Shown here: positions 1-9,550 of the stretch, in pieces
Layout of the letters: each line of letters opens with the position of its first letter
Position numbering within the stretch: position 1 is the first letter of the stretch
Origin: Pseudomonas sp. GD03919
GTDB lineage: Bacteria; Pseudomonadota; Gammaproteobacteria; Pseudomonadales; Pseudomonadaceae
Assembly: GCF_029814935.1 (NCBI RefSeq)
Contig: NZ_CP104582.1
Location: 1,302,001-1,366,000 of the forward strand
DNA: 64,000 bases
Reading direction: 5' to 3'
The notes under the pieces: generated by a model
Databases searched by the model: none
Told to the model about the DNA's origin: nothing
The model's input: only the letters and a program-made list of their open reading frames with translations
Translations under genes and position numbers: made by a program

Positions 1-513
1 CAGCGTTTGCAGTTGGACTGGTCGGTTTGTCAGCGCCATATTGACGTGTTGAAGAATGAACAGCCATTGTGGCTGGGCAAGTTGGCGAGTGTTTACCGAG
101 AAGAGGCCTTTGCAGGCAGTCACGATCCCGAGCAACAGCTGTACGATGGTTTTATCGGTGATCGTGATCGTCGTTTGTGTGAGCAGGTACGTGCCGCACA
201 ACCTGACGCATTGGCCAACAATAAAAAATGGCCGTTCGATGATGCACGACTGCCCGAGTTGTTGTTTCGTTATCGGGCGCGCAATTTTCCGGCCAGTCTG
301 TCCGTCGCTGAGTCTCAGCGCTGGGAAGCATTCTGTCGGCAGCGTTTGAGTGATCCAGAGTTCGGTGCACCCAATACCCTGGCGCAATTTTATGCGGCAA
401 TGGAGTCGCTGCGGGCTAACTGCAGCCCCGAGCAATTGCAAGTGTTGCAGCAATGGCAGGCTCATGCGCAGGCGTTGCAGGCGCGTTTGGCTATAAGTTC
501 CGTAGGGATTTAA
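1..513 (+). CDS. sbcB: Exodeoxyribonuclease I, C-terminal part (5' end outside window)
   Basis: This is the 3' end of exonuclease I, the 3'-to-5' single-strand DNA exonuclease used in recombination and mismatch repair. The frame is open from base 1, so the first 300 or so residues, including the DEDD nuclease core, lie upstream. The visible part carries the C-terminal accessory domain, with the family-typical stretch LLFRYRARNFPASL followed by a helical tail. A TTG at position 7 is not a believable start. The next gene downstream is mvaT on the other strand, the same order as sbcB-mvaT in P. aeruginosa. The family assignment is firm; the part seen cannot show whether the enzyme is intact. Confidence 0.9.
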   Translation, partial: QRLQLDWSVCQRHIDVLKNEQPLWLGKLASVYREEAFAGSHDPEQQLYDGFIGDRDRRLCEQVRAAQPDALANNKKWPFDDARLPELLFRYRARNFPASLSVAESQRWEAFCRQRLSDPEFGAPNTLAQFYAAMESLRANCSPEQLQVLQQWQAHAQALQARLAISSVGI

Positions 514-664
514 ACGGCCAGGTGCTCAGGACAATGTGCAGCGTATGAGGCTCACATCATGCAGTACCAGAAAGAGGTCAGTGCGGAAACTGTTCGCTTG
601 ATGCGGATATTGCGTCTGCCGGAAATCGCCCGGAATAATTAGGGGCTGAAAAACACCGCGACAA

Positions 665-690
665 TAAAAAACGCCAGCATGGCTGGCGTT
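665..690 (-). terminator. Rho-independent terminator of mvaT
   Basis: The inverted repeat AACGCCAGC-x3-GCTGGCGTT at 670-690 lies 18 bases past the mvaT stop and is followed on the minus strand by TTTTTATT. It is a textbook intrinsic terminator in the mvaT direction. Confidence 0.85.
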
Positions 691-708
691 TTGGGTGTTG
701 CGCAGGTG

Positions 709-1083
709 TTAGCCCAGCAGCGTGGCCCAGCCTTCGACGACGTCGGCGCCCCACTTGGCTTTCCACTCTTTCAGGATCTTGTGGTTGCCGCCTTTGGTTT
801 CGATCACTTCGCCGCTGTGCGGGTTTTTGTACTGCTTGACCTTGCGTGCGCGCTTGACGACGGCAGGTTTGGCTGCACGAACGCCTTTGGCAGTCTTGGC
901 TTCAGGGTCGAGCAGGGCGATGATATCGCGCAGCGACTTCTGATATTCGCCCATCAGGGTGCGCAGTTTGCCTTCGAATTCCAGTTCTTTCTTCAGCTTG
1001 TCGTCTTGCGACAGGTTCTTCAGACGCTCTTGCAGTTCTTTGATGGCTTCTTCTGTGGCGCGGTATTCATTGATCAGCGACAT
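709..1083 (-). CDS. mvaT: H-NS-family xenogeneic silencer MvaT
   Basis: MvaT is the Pseudomonas functional counterpart of H-NS: it oligomerises along AT-rich DNA and silences horizontally acquired and virulence genes. At 124 aa the protein has the family's normal length. The N-terminal half (about 1-60) is a charged coiled coil for oligomerisation; the C-terminal part carries the AT-hook-like DNA-binding segment with KRARKVKQYKNP and the GGNHKTLKEWK-type motif (here GGNHKILKEWK). The start is supported by AAGG ahead of the ATG. It lies convergent to sbcB and divergent from purU, the arrangement known in P. aeruginosa. The neighbouring 290-base gap probably holds its own promoter. Confidence 0.95.
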   Translation of the reverse strand: MSLINEYRATEEAIKELQERLKNLSQDDKLKKELEFEGKLRTLMGEYQKSLRDIIALLDPEAKTAKGVRAAKPAVVKRARKVKQYKNPHSGEVIETKGGNHKILKEWKAKWGADVVEGWATLLG

Positions 1084-1375
1084 GGATATTTACCTTGGCG
1101 TGAATAAGTCTGTGGTAGTCAACAGTGGGGCAATAATAATCAGGCACTAATAGCAAGTAAACAGTGCGAGATAAAATGACTGCGCTGCAGTGCAACCCTT
1201 TGTGTCATTCAACGGTGAATTAAATCGGTAATGGCGAGCGCTTGTGGAAGTTTCAGTGCTGCGTAACCGCACATTATTCGACTGGGGTGACGTCGATAGG
1301 CTGGCGCCCTGCTGCAGTTTTGCGCGCATGCCGTTAGAATGCCCGGCTTTATGCGTCGCCCTTGGGGTTTTAATT

Positions 1376-2227
1376 ATGCGTACGTTCAGATTGGTCATCT
1401 CTTGCCCTGACCGCGTCGGCATCGTTGCCAAAGTCAGTAATTTTCTCGCCACCTACAACGGTTGGATTACCGAAGCCAGTCACCATTCCGACACGCAGAG
1501 TGGCTGGTTTTTCATGCGTCACGAAATCCGTGCCGACTCACTGCCGTTCGATCTCGATGGCTTCAAGCAGGCCTTCGCGCCGATTGCCCGCGAATTCTCG
1601 ATGGAGTGGCGCATTACCGATTCGGCGCAGAAGAAGCGCGTGGTGCTGATGGCCAGCCGCGAGTCGCACTGCCTGGCCGATCTGCTGCACCGTTGGCACA
1701 GCAACGAGCTCGATTGCGAGATCCCCTGCGTGATCGCCAACCACGACGATCTGCGCAGCATGGTCGAGTGGCATGGCATTCCGTACTTCCATGTGCCGGT
1801 CGATCCCAAGGACAAGGCTCCGGCCTTCGCCGAAGTGGAGCGTCTGGTCAAGGCGCACCAGGCTGATGTCATCGTCCTGGCGCGCTACATGCAGATTCTG
1901 CCGCCGGCACTATGCGCCGAGTTCGCTCAGCGGGTGATCAACATTCATCACAGCTTCCTGCCGTCCTTCGTGGGCGCCAAACCCTATCACCAGGCCTCGC
2001 TGCGTGGCGTCAAGCTGATTGGCGCGACCTCGCACTATGTCACCGAAGAGCTGGACGCCGGCCCGATCATCGAGCAGGACGTGGTTCGGGTGACCCATCG
2101 CGACGATATCGAGGAAATGGTGCGTCTGGGCAAGGACGTGGAGAAAATGGTGCTGGCGCGTGGGCTACGCTATCACTTGGAAGACCGAGTGCTGGTGCAC
2201 GACAACAAGACGGTGGTATTCGACTGA
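1376..2227 (+). CDS. purU: Formyltetrahydrofolate deformylase PurU
   Basis: PurU hydrolyses 10-formyl-THF to formate and THF, balancing one-carbon pools in the cytoplasm. The 283-aa protein has an N-terminal ACT-type regulatory domain (about 4-85, RLVISCPDRVGIVAKVSNFL) and a formyltransferase-fold catalytic domain with the catalytic INIHHSFLPSF segment and the downstream LDAGPIIEQ aspartate region. An in-frame GTG extends the reading frame 44 codons upstream, but homologues begin at this ATG (MRTFRLVISCPDRVG), which is why it was chosen. Pseudomonads often carry more than one purU; this copy, beside mvaT, corresponds to the purU1 position. Confidence 0.93.
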   Translation: MRTFRLVISCPDRVGIVAKVSNFLATYNGWITEASHHSDTQSGWFFMRHEIRADSLPFDLDGFKQAFAPIAREFSMEWRITDSAQKKRVVLMASRESHCLADLLHRWHSNELDCEIPCVIANHDDLRSMVEWHGIPYFHVPVDPKDKAPAFAEVERLVKAHQADVIVLARYMQILPPALCAEFAQRVINIHHSFLPSFVGAKPYHQASLRGVKLIGATSHYVTEELDAGPIIEQDVVRVTHRDDIEEMVRLGKDVEKMVLARGLRYHLEDRVLVHDNKTVVFD

Positions 2228-2270
2228 CTTGCTGCATGGGCCGGCCACTGCACGAAAGAGGAGAACGCCC

Positions 2271-2696
2271 ATGCTCAAGTCCATCAAGGTGCGCGACTAC
2301 ATGACTCGCCATCTGGTGACCTTCAGGTCGGATACCGATCTGTTCACTGCCATCAATCGACTGCTGGAGCACCGTATTTCCGGTGCTCCGGTGGTCGACT
2401 CCCAGGGCCACCTGATTGGCCTGTTGTCCGAGGGCGACTGCCTGCGCGGCATTCTCTCCGGCGCCTACTACGAAGCAGTCGGTGGCACCGTCAGTACCTA
2501 CATGACCACCGAGGTGGAGACGGTCACGCCCGAGGCTGACATCATCGAGCTGTCGGAGCGCTTCCTGCGTGGCCAGCGGCGGCGTCTGCCGGTAATCGAG
2601 CATGGGCGCCTGGTCGGGCAGATCAGTCGCCATGATGTGCTGCGCGCAGTCAAGGAGTTCGCCCAGCATGAGCAGGGCGAGCTGAACATTGGTTGA
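2271..2696 (+). CDS. Tandem CBS-domain protein
   Basis: A 141-aa protein made almost entirely of two CBS domains (about 8-62 and 75-132). Such pairs form a Bateman module that binds adenosyl nucleotides or related ligands, but stand-alone versions have no assigned target. The first domain carries GAPVVDSQGHLIGLLSEGD and the second RLPVIEHGRLVGQISRHD, both typical strand-turn-helix signatures. A strong ribosome-binding site AAAGAGGAGAA precedes the ATG. It lies 43 bases after purU, so co-transcription is likely. No effector domain is fused, so its role is unknown. Confidence 0.85.
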   Translation: MLKSIKVRDYMTRHLVTFRSDTDLFTAINRLLEHRISGAPVVDSQGHLIGLLSEGDCLRGILSGAYYEAVGGTVSTYMTTEVETVTPEADIIELSERFLRGQRRRLPVIEHGRLVGQISRHDVLRAVKEFAQHEQGELNIG

Positions 2697-2707
2697 GGGT
2701 GTTGACG

Positions 2708-2878
2708 ATGAGCGATCCGTTGGACAAGGCCACCGCCAAGGCGCCTCCGACATTGGGCGAAGGTTGCGTGCGGCGCTACGATCCCGAAGCCCTCAGCGAG
2801 GAGGATGGCACCGATTTCGCCGAGGCGGCCGAGCTCTGGCGACAGTTGCAGGAGCAGCGGGACAATTCTGGCGCGTGA
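2708..2878 (+). CDS. Small conserved acidic protein, function unknown
   Basis: A 56-aa acidic protein starting MSDPLDKATAKAPP, with no recognisable domain. It begins 11 bases after the CBS gene, with a weak GAGGG in the overlap region, and is followed immediately by a terminator hairpin, which suggests it is the last gene of a purU-CBS transcript. I recall similar short proteins in other pseudomonads but cannot name a family. An upstream TTG in the same frame adds five residues and was not used. Confidence 0.6.
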   Translation: MSDPLDKATAKAPPTLGEGCVRRYDPEALSEEDGTDFAEAAELWRQLQEQRDNSGA

Positions 2879-2887
2879 TGCAATACG

Positions 2888-2914
2888 AAGGGCGTCCTGC
2901 AGACGCCCTTTCTT
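2888..2914. terminator. Hairpin between convergent genes
   Basis: Stem GGGCGTC-CTGCA-GACGCCC (2890-2908) followed on the plus strand by TTTCTT. It sits between the small acidic protein gene and the convergent chemoreceptor gene and best serves the plus-strand transcript. Confidence 0.7.
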
Positions 2915-2929
2915 CATGCGGCTGACTGC

Positions 2930-4807
2930 CTAGATACGGAAGCTGTCGACCAGGTGCTTGAGGCGTACGGCCTGTTGTTCCAGGTCGTCGCAGGCGCGCA
3001 ATGTCGCTTGCAGGTTTTCCACGCCTTCCTGATTCAGGGTATTGATCTCGATGATGTCCATGTTCAGTGATTCGATCACCGAGGTTTGTTCTTCGGTCGC
3101 AGTCGCTACCGACTGGTTCATGCCGTCGATCTCGCCGATACGGGCCGTCACAGTCTCCAGGCGCTCACCAGCCTGATTGGCAATTTGCACGCTGTCTTCA
3201 CTGTGGCGCTGGCTTTCGGTCATGGTGGTGACCGATTCGCGTGAACCGACCTGCAGTTCCTCGATCATCTTCTCGATTTCCTGTGCCGACTCCTGGGTGC
3301 GGTGCGCCAGGTTGCGCACCTCGTCGGCGACCACGGCGAAACCGCGTCCCGCCTCGCCGGCACGGGCTGCTTCAATGGCGGCGTTGAGTGCTAGCAGGTT
3401 GGTCTGCTGGGAGATGCTTTTGATCACTTCGAGAATCTGACCAATATCCACGGTCTTGCTGTTGAGCATCTCGATCTTGGCGCAGGCGTCGCTGATCTTG
3501 TCGGAGAGTTCGCTCATCGAGCGGATCGCCTGCTGCACCACCTTGCCGCCGTCCTCGGCCTGATGCCGTGCATCCGAGGCCCGGCTTGAGGCGTCAGCGG
3601 CGTTGCGGGCGATTTCCTGCGCGGCGGCGCCGAGTTGGTTGATTGCCGCAGCCACGCTGTTGGTGCGGCTGGACTGTTCGTCGGAGTTGGCCATCGATGA
3701 GTTGGAGGCATTGACCACCAGTTTCGCGACTTCGTTGACCTGGACGGTCGCCGAAGACACCTCGCGGATGGAGCTGTGGATACGTTCGACGAACTGGTTG
3801 AAAGAGCGCGCCAGCGCGCCAAATTCATCGTTGGACTGGATCGTCAGACGCTTGGTCAGGTCTCCTTCACCCTGGGCAATGTCCTCCATGGCCTTGCCCA
3901 TGGCGGTCAGCGGCTGCATCAGCACGCGGATCAGCAAGCCGAGCAGGGCAATGATCAGTACCACGGCAATCACCGTGGCGACGATGGCTGAGGCGCGGAA
4001 CTCGCTGAGCATCGCGTAGGCCTTGGCCTTGTCGATGGACAGGCCTACGTGCCAGTTGACCGAGGGCAGCCCCTGAACCGGGGTGAAGGTAAGGATACGG
4101 GGGGCACCGTTCAGTGTGGATTCGCTGAATGCCTTGCTGATGCTCGGGGTGTCCTGTGGATAGATCTCCTTGAGGTTCTTCATGACCAGGTCTTTGTCCG
4201 GGTGCACCAGAACCTTGCCGTCGGCACTGACCAGGAAGGCATGGCCGATGCCGTCGAAATCCAGGGCATTGATGATATCGACCAAGGTTTGCAGGCTCAG
4301 ATCGCCGCCGACCACGCCAGCGGGCCTGGCCGGGGTGGCAACGGTCATGATCAGCTCGCTGGTTGCTGCATCCATGTAAGGTTCGGTCAGGGTCGTGTTG
4401 CCGGCAGCCATGGCGTCCTTGTACCAGGGGCGGCTGCGTGGGTCGTAGTCGGCGGGCATCTGCTCATCCGGGCGCATGGTGAAGCCGCCGCTCTCGGTGC
4501 CCAGGTAGGTAAAGGCGAAGGAAGAGGTTAGCGCCTTCTGTTCCAGCAGTTTGATCACGCGCTCCTGCTCGCTGTCATTGCTGATCGACTGGGCGGCGCT
4601 TTCCACCAGCAGGATGCGCCCGGACAACCAGTTTTGAATATTGCTGGCCGTTACATTGCCCATTTCATGCAGGTAGTTCTCCAGGTCTTCGCGGATGGCA
4701 TTGCGTTGCAGGTAATCGTTGTAGAGAGTGAACAGGGAAAAGGCGACGATGACCACAAGGGAGGCGGCGAGCAAAATCTTGTGGCTGAACTGCAGGTTTT
4801 TGTTCAT
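2930..4807 (-). CDS. Methyl-accepting chemotaxis protein, dCache amino-acid receptor (PctA type)
   Basis: An inner-membrane chemoreceptor of 625 aa. TM1 (about 9-30) and TM2 (about 277-298) flank a periplasmic double-Cache sensor; HAMP and a long signalling coiled coil follow, with the hairpin tip [19 protein letters not shown]. The sensor has Y121, R126, W128, Y129, Y144 and D169, which fit the published dCache_1AA motif for amine/carboxyl recognition of amino acids, in the same spacing as in PctA. Ligands are therefore predicted to be L-amino acids. No C-terminal CheR/CheB pentapeptide is seen. The much longer open frame continues upstream without homology, so the start [10 protein letters not shown] was chosen. 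P. aeruginosa has pctA/pctB at this same distance from purU. Confidence 0.9.
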   Translation of the reverse strand: MNKNLQFSHKILLAASLVVIVAFSLFTLYNDYLQRNAIREDLENYLHEMGNVTASNIQNWLSGRILLVESAAQSISNDSEQERVIKLLEQKALTSSFAFTYLGTESGGFTMRPDEQMPADYDPRSRPWYKDAMAAGNTTLTEPYMDAATSELIMTVATPARPAGVVGGDLSLQTLVDIINALDFDGIGHAFLVSADGKVLVHPDKDLVMKNLKEIYPQDTPSISKAFSESTLNGAPRILTFTPVQGLPSVNWHVGLSIDKAKAYAMLSEFRASAIVATVIAVVLIIALLGLLIRVLMQPLTAMGKAMEDIAQGEGDLTKRLTIQSNDEFGALARSFNQFVERIHSSIREVSSATVQVNEVAKLVVNASNSSMANSDEQSSRTNSVAAAINQLGAAAQEIARNAADASSRASDARHQAEDGGKVVQQAIRSMSELSDKISDACAKIEMLNSKTVDIGQILEVIKSISQQTNLLALNAAIEAARAGEAGRGFAVVADEVRNLAHRTQESAQEIEKMIEELQVGSRESVTTMTESQRHSEDSVQIANQAGERLETVTARIGEIDGMNQSVATATEEQTSVIESLNMDIIEINTLNQEGVENLQATLRACDDLEQQAVRLKHLVDSFRI

Positions 4808-4963
4808 GTTGTGTTGTATCCGGATGGCTCTGGAACCAGTCTTGTGTTCCACCATGGCGTTCTTGGGGCGCTGTGGTGGGCTGTTGCAGCAGGCAGGGTG
4901 ACGTTTCGTTCTATTTGTATGTCGGCATACCTGCAGTAAAGCTTTAACCCAGAGGATGGCAAG

Positions 4964-6439
4964 ATGCCTTTGATTTCGCAGTTTGTATTGGGTGCTGGCA
5001 GTGATGGGCAGGCGGTGGCGCAACCGTTGCGCCTGGCCAATCGTCACGGGCTGATCGCGGGCGCAACCGGTACCGGTAAAACGGTGACCCTGCAGCGCCT
5101 GATCGAGACTTTCAGCGATGCCGGTGTGGCGGTATTCGCGGCTGATGTCAAAGGTGACCTGTGTGGCCTCGGCGCCGCCGGTGCGCCGCAGGGCAAGGTC
5201 GCCGAGCGTATCGCCAGCATGCCCTGGCTCAACCACCAACCGCAGGCTTATCCGGTGACCCTGTGGGACGTGCATGGACTGAGCGGCCACCCTTTGCGCA
5301 CCACGCTCAGCGAGATGGGGCCCCTGTTGCTTGGTGCGCTGCTGGAGTTGACCGACAGTCAGCAGGCTGCACTCTATGCTGCCTTCAAGGTGGCGGATCG
5401 CGAAGGATTGCTGCTGCTCGATCTGAAGGATCTGAAAGCGCTGCTTGGCCATCTCAAGGACAACCCGCAGGTGCTCGGGGAAGACGCTGCGTTGTTTACC
5501 AGCACCTCGGCGCAGGCATTGTTACGCCGTTTGGCCAGTCTGGAGCAGCAGGGTGCCGAAGCCCTGTTCGGTGAGCCGGCGTTGCAGCTCGAAGACCTGT
5601 TGCACCCGGATCGTGATGGCCGAGGCCGCGTGCATCTGCTCGATGCCTCGCGCCTGGTGCATGAGGCGCCCAAGGTCTACGCAACCTTTCTGTTATGGCT
5701 GCTGGCCGAGTTGTTTGAGCAGTTGCCGGAGCGTGGCGATGCCGACAAGCCGCTGCTGGCGCTGTTCTTCGATGAGGCGCATCTGCTCTTTCAGGGTACG
5801 CCCAAGGCGCTGCAGGAACGTCTGGAGCAAGTGGTGCGACTGATTCGCTCCAAAGGGGTCGGCGTGTATTTCGTCACCCAGTCGCCGGGTGATTTACCTG
5901 ATGATGTGCTGGCCCAGCTCGGCCTGCGCATTCAGCATGGTCTGCGCGCCTTCACGGCCAAGGAGCAGAAGGCTCTGCGCGCCGTGGCTGATGGCTTTCG
6001 CCCGAACCCGGCGTTCAACACGCTCAGCGTACTCACCGAGTTGGGTATCGGCGAAGCGCTGGTTGGCACGCTGGAGGAGAAGGGCACGCCGGCCATGGTC
6101 CAGCGCGTGGCCATCGCGCCGCCGCAGTCACGTATCGGCCCGCTGAGCGATGCCGAACGTGCCGCGCTGGTGCGCCAGTCATCGCTGGCGGGGCGCTATG
6201 ACAAGCCTGTCGACCGCGAGTCGGCCTACGAGCTGCTCAACGCTCGTGCCGAACAGGCTCGTGATGCCGCGCCAGCCAAGGCAGCAGGAAAACAGCAGGT
6301 AGAGCCAGGGCTGGGCGATATGGCCAGCGATCTACTGGGCAGCGCCATGAAAAGTGCCTTGCGTCAGGCGGCCAACCAGCTAGGCCGGCAACTGGTGCGC
6401 GGACTGATGGGGTCGTTGATGGGGGGCAAGAAGCGCTAG
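4964..6439 (+). CDS. YjgR/DUF853-type HerA-like ATPase
   Basis: A 491-aa P-loop ATPase of the HerA/FtsK superfamily, YjgR branch (DUF853). Walker A GATGTGKT is at residues 33-40, and the Walker B acidic pair is in [13 protein letters not shown] (near 263-275). A sensor/arginine-finger region follows in [16 protein letters not shown]. The C-terminal tail ends with repeated glycine and basic residues (SLMGGKKR). RBS AGAGGA precedes the ATG. Members of this branch are widespread and annotated as DNA helicase-like or kinase-like, but no experimental role is known to me. The gene is monocistronic and divergent from the chemoreceptor. Confidence 0.85.
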   Translation: MPLISQFVLGAGSDGQAVAQPLRLANRHGLIAGATGTGKTVTLQRLIETFSDAGVAVFAADVKGDLCGLGAAGAPQGKVAERIASMPWLNHQPQAYPVTLWDVHGLSGHPLRTTLSEMGPLLLGALLELTDSQQAALYAAFKVADREGLLLLDLKDLKALLGHLKDNPQVLGEDAALFTSTSAQALLRRLASLEQQGAEALFGEPALQLEDLLHPDRDGRGRVHLLDASRLVHEAPKVYATFLLWLLAELFEQLPERGDADKPLLALFFDEAHLLFQGTPKALQERLEQVVRLIRSKGVGVYFVTQSPGDLPDDVLAQLGLRIQHGLRAFTAKEQKALRAVADGFRPNPAFNTLSVLTELGIGEALVGTLEEKGTPAMVQRVAIAPPQSRIGPLSDAERAALVRQSSLAGRYDKPVDRESAYELLNARAEQARDAAPAKAAGKQQVEPGLGDMASDLLGSAMKSALRQAANQLGRQLVRGLMGSLMGGKKR

Positions 6440-6564
6440 AAACGGTCGTCACCCTGCGAAGGCGAACATCCAGTGCTGTGTGGTCAGGTTCGCGGGTGTG
6501 ATGCGAAATGTCGTTATCAGCGCGCCCACTGTGGCCGGGCAGATGAACCCGGCACGGCAGGCTG

Positions 6565-6789
6565 TTACTGGCCGGCAGCTTCGCCAGCGGCTTCCTGCTT
6601 GTCCTGGCGTTCTTTCTCGATCTTCTCGATTTCCTTCTCGAAGGCCTGATCGAGCAGGCTGGGTTTCTTGCGCCAGGGTTTACGGTCAGGATCCGGTTGA
6701 GCGGCGTAGGTAATGACTTCTCCGCCGTAAACATTCTTGTAACGCTGCGCCTGGCGCTCGAGTTCGGCGCGCAGTTCGTCTTTCGTCAC
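6565..6789 (-). CDS. Small charged coiled-coil protein, function unknown
   Basis: A 74-aa protein with an N-terminal [20 protein letters not shown] segment, a central proline-rich stretch and a C-terminal highly charged helix ([20 protein letters not shown]) that should form a coiled coil. No domain is recognised. It lies convergent to the YjgR-type ATPase gene, alone in its own transcript. The composition and helical register are those of a real protein rather than a shadow frame, but the function is open. Confidence 0.6.
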   Translation of the reverse strand: MTKDELRAELERQAQRYKNVYGGEVITYAAQPDPDRKPWRKKPSLLDQAFEKEIEKIEKERQDKQEAAGEAAGQ

Positions 6790-7033
6790 GTGTTTTACCT
6801 ATCTGTTATGAGCGATCCACACGACACGTGAAGCACCAGGCTTAACTGCAGCGGTCAGGAATCGATCAGGGGCTTTGCTTTGAGTGGCAAGGAGATGATC
6901 GTGCAAAGCGTGCGCAATCTTCTCCGTGTTCTTCGCTACTTGACTGTTTGTAACTTTATTACGAGAAAAGTTGCATGCAGTAACTGTCGCGTATTATCAC
7001 TAACGCCTGGCCAATGTCCAGCAATCAGCCTCT

Positions 7034-7209
7034 TAGCAGGCTGTTGAAAAACTATCTGCGTTGCCACTGCTGCGTTAAAAACAGGCTCGTGCGCGAGTCC
7101 GATCAAAATGCTCATTTACAGCTCGTAAAGTCGAGCGCGACTCCGACCGTTTTTCGCCTATTTTTGCCTTGCATTGGCTGCCTCGCCTACGTTTTTCAAC
7201 GGCCTGCTA
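7034..7209. mobile_element. MITE-like non-coding repeat, 176 bp
   Basis: Terminal inverted repeats of 19 bases, TAGCAGGCTGTTGAAAAAC at 7034-7052 and its complement with one mismatch at 7191-7209, bound a 176-base segment without coding capacity. GGCTGTTGAAAAAC-type ends are familiar from dispersed repeats in Pseudomonas genomes. The right end lies inside the 3' end of the epimerase pseudogene, so the element has inserted into or against that gene. A clean target duplication is not evident. The 244 bases between it and the small coiled-coil gene (6790-7033) show nothing recognisable. Confidence 0.65.
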
Positions 7210-7702
7210 GCGCCTGGTAATGCAAGCGCAAGTGCAGTTGGCAACTTTGTCTGTGAGCCAGTAACTGCAAGCCCGGGCGCGTTGGCAGGTGATGCGCATT
7301 GACCGGATGAGTGGCGGGCTCGAAGCAGAAGAAGTTCTGCGCCTGCGGACAGAACAACAGAAATACATCGCTGCCTTCGGCCTCGCAGACCAGTTGATAA
7401 TCGGCATCCGCTTGAATGATGCGCGCCATGCCCGGCCATTGGGTAAAGGCATTGTCGACGAGTTGCTGCGGCAGCAGGGTCGGCTCTTCGAAGTTTCATG
7501 CCGGCGGCAACTCGACCCACTGACTGGACAGTTTGTCTTCAGCGCATAACCACACCCCGGCGGCTAGCGCCTGCTCGTCGCTGTGTCGCAGCAGCGCTCG
7601 GCCATCGCTCAGGCGAGTCCTGTTGACCAGGCTGGCGCCCAGTTCCGGGGCGAGGGTCAGTTGTTTCAGGCTATCGCGCAGGGTCAGCAGGGTCGTTGGC
7701 AT
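7196..7702 (-). pseudogene. Aldose 1-epimerase family pseudogene
   Basis: The reading frame begins like a galactose mutarotase-type enzyme (LAPELGASLVNRTRLSDGRA), then jumps directly to its C-terminal third (GVWLCAEDKLSSQWVELP, then FEPATHPVNAHHLP). Intact homologues are around 270-290 aa; only about 160 codons remain, so roughly the central third, including the catalytic histidine region, is deleted in frame. A TGA at 7496-7498 interrupts the same frame where homologues have a tryptophan. The last three codons and the stop come from the MITE-like repeat, so the natural C-terminus is also lost. Three independent lesions make this a firm pseudogene call. Confidence 0.85.
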
Positions 7703-7809
7703 GTGGCGCTCCTGGGGCTATAAATGTCGGGAATTCATAGCGTCATCGTACAACTGCTGGGCTATCATGGCGGCAAAGCCACGCGTCTAAATTCGAGAAT
7801 TCGTCCACC

Positions 7810-8565
7810 ATGGATACGCAAAACGCTCAACCTCGTGCTCGTCGCAAACACCGCAGCCTGGCTCAGGAATTAGTGGCCGAGCTGTCGCAGCGCATTCGTG
7901 ATGGGCTGATCAAGCGCGGTGAGAAGCTGCCGACCGAATCGGCGATCATGGAGGAACAGGGCGTCAGCCGTACGGTGGTACGCGAGGCCTTGTCGCGTTT
8001 GCAGGCTGCCGGCCTGGTGGAGACGCGTCACGGCATTGGCACCTTCGTGCTGGACACGCCCAGTGCCAGTGGTTTTCGCATCGACCCGGCGACCATCGTC
8101 ACCCTGCACGACGTGCTGGCCATTCTCGAGCTGCGTATCAGCCTCGAGGTCGAGTCTGCGGGCATGGCGGCGGCGCGTCGTACCGATGCACAGCTCAAGG
8201 CCATCCGTGAGGCACTGGATGCCATCAACGAAAGTGCCGCGCATGCCAGTGATGCAGTGTCCTCGGACTTCCAGTTTCACCTACGCATTGCCGAGGCCAC
8301 CGGTAACCGTTATTTCACCGATATCCTCAGCCATCTGGGCACCAGTATCATCCCGCGGACCCGGGTCAATTCCGCCAGCCTGGCGCGTGATGACCAGAGC
8401 CATTACATGGCGCGCCTGGAGCGTGAGCACGAGCAGATCTTCGAGGCCATTGCGCGTCAGGATGCCGAAGCGGCGCGTGCGGCCATGCGTCTGCACCTGA
8501 CCAACAGCCGCGAGCGCTTGCGTCAGGCGCACGAAGCGGCCGAGGCTGAAGCGCTGCACGGCTGA
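7810..8565 (+). CDS. GntR-family regulator, FadR/FCD subgroup
   Basis: A 251-aa transcription factor. The N-terminal winged helix (about 15-80) contains ESAIMEEQGVSRTVVREAL, and the C-terminal FCD domain carries the metal-site pattern D-x3-H in SDFQFHLRIAEATGN plus later histidines in REHEQIFEAI and RLHLTNSRE. FCD regulators of this kind usually sense sugar acids or carboxylates. It is divergent from the epimerase pseudogene and close to TRAP-permease remnants, so its ancestral target was probably a sugar or sugar-acid operon, now decayed. The intergenic region contains ATCGTACAACTG, a candidate half-operator, but this is weak. The start follows the only plausible in-frame ATG. Confidence 0.88.
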   Translation: MDTQNAQPRARRKHRSLAQELVAELSQRIRDGLIKRGEKLPTESAIMEEQGVSRTVVREALSRLQAAGLVETRHGIGTFVLDTPSASGFRIDPATIVTLHDVLAILELRISLEVESAGMAAARRTDAQLKAIREALDAINESAAHASDAVSSDFQFHLRIAEATGNRYFTDILSHLGTSIIPRTRVNSASLARDDQSHYMARLEREHEQIFEAIARQDAEAARAAMRLHLTNSRERLRQAHEAAEAEALHG

Positions 8566-8622
8566 AGCCTGCCGCCGCGTGCGCTTCAGTGCCAGTCAGG
8601 AATCAGCGCACATGACGCTTTT

Positions 8623-9528
8623 TTAGCGGCGATAGGCCAGGGCGACGATGCCGCTGACCACGACCAGGCCGCCGACCACCTGCAGTGCCCCCAATACCTG
8701 GCCCAGGATCAGCCAGCCGAGGATCATGCCGGCCACCGGCTCCATGTTCATGACCGGTGCATTACGCGCGATGTTCAGGCGTGGCATGCAGATGAATAGG
8801 GCGGAGAAGGCGGCACCATAGAGCAGCACCAGGCAGGCCAGTGCGATCCAGCCGACGCTTGCACTGGGCAGGCTCAAGCCGCCCGGAATCAGGCCGCTGG
8901 CGCCGAGCAGGGTGGAGGCGCTGAACACCACCGCCAGGGTCAGCATACTGCGTACCGAGCCGGCCAGGCTGGAGAGACGGTGTTCGGTGATCCACAGGGC
9001 GACGGCAAACACCCCGGCAGCGGTCAGGCTGAACAGAATGCCGGCGATCCATTCGCCATCCGGCGCGGCGCTGCTGCTCAGGCGTCCGGGCACGTCGAGC
9101 ACCAGTACCAAGCCGAACAGGATAACGCCCATGATCCCCAGCGCCTGGCGCGTCGGTGCCGGGCCGCCAAGCGCCCAGGTGAGCAAGGCCAGAAGAATCG
9201 GCGACAGGTTCACCACCAGCAGCGCCAGTGCCACCGGAATGCGCGACACGGCCGAGTAGATGCAGAAGCTCTGGATGGCGATCAGCAGGCCCAGAAGAAT
9301 CTGCCAGCCCCAGGTGGCCCGCCCCAGTTTCAACGACTCGCGTCGCCACAGCACCAGCGCGACCAGTACCAGCAGGGTCACGCCGGCGCGCGCGAGCATC
9401 GCCAGGAGCAGGCCTGTGTCGTGGTCGAAGGCGATCCGCGCGGCGATATGGTTGCCGGCAAACGAGCAGGCCAGCGACGCGAGGATCAGAACGGCGATGT
9501 GACGGGGAAATGGGGTGGAACCTGGCAT
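8623..9528 (-). CDS. EamA/DMT-family transporter
   Basis: A 301-aa inner-membrane protein with about ten hydrophobic segments arranged as two repeated EamA units, the usual size and layout of drug/metabolite exporters. Substrate cannot be inferred. It is convergent with the GntR gene and lies between it and a truncated TRAP permease, in a patch otherwise full of broken genes; this frame itself is uninterrupted. The start ATG gives MPGSTPFPRHIAVLILASLAC, with the first membrane helix from about residue 9. Confidence 0.87.
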   Translation of the reverse strand: MPGSTPFPRHIAVLILASLACSFAGNHIAARIAFDHDTGLLLAMLARAGVTLLVLVALVLWRRESLKLGRATWGWQILLGLLIAIQSFCIYSAVSRIPVALALLVVNLSPILLALLTWALGGPAPTRQALGIMGVILFGLVLVLDVPGRLSSSAAPDGEWIAGILFSLTAAGVFAVALWITEHRLSSLAGSVRSMLTLAVVFSASTLLGASGLIPGGLSLPSASVGWIALACLVLLYGAAFSALFICMPRLNIARNAPVMNMEPVAGMILGWLILGQVLGALQVVGGLVVVSGIVALAYRR

Positions 9529-9550
9529 GACGTCAATCCTGTCTAGTCAT

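Noticed and set aside
559..642. 27-codon open frame MQYQKEVSAETVRLMRILRL after sbcB
   Set aside because: No recognisable ribosome-binding site and no known similarity; it may be a shadow of intergenic sequence. Not strong enough to list.
1244..1375. 44-codon N-terminal extension of purU
   Set aside because: The extension lacks similarity to PurU proteins, and the ATG at 1376 gives the expected ACT-domain start.
4808..5452. Extension of the chemoreceptor frame by more than 200 codons upstream
   Set aside because: It runs antisense through the YjgR-type ATPase gene and has no signal or domain; the start at 4807 precedes a clear membrane helix.
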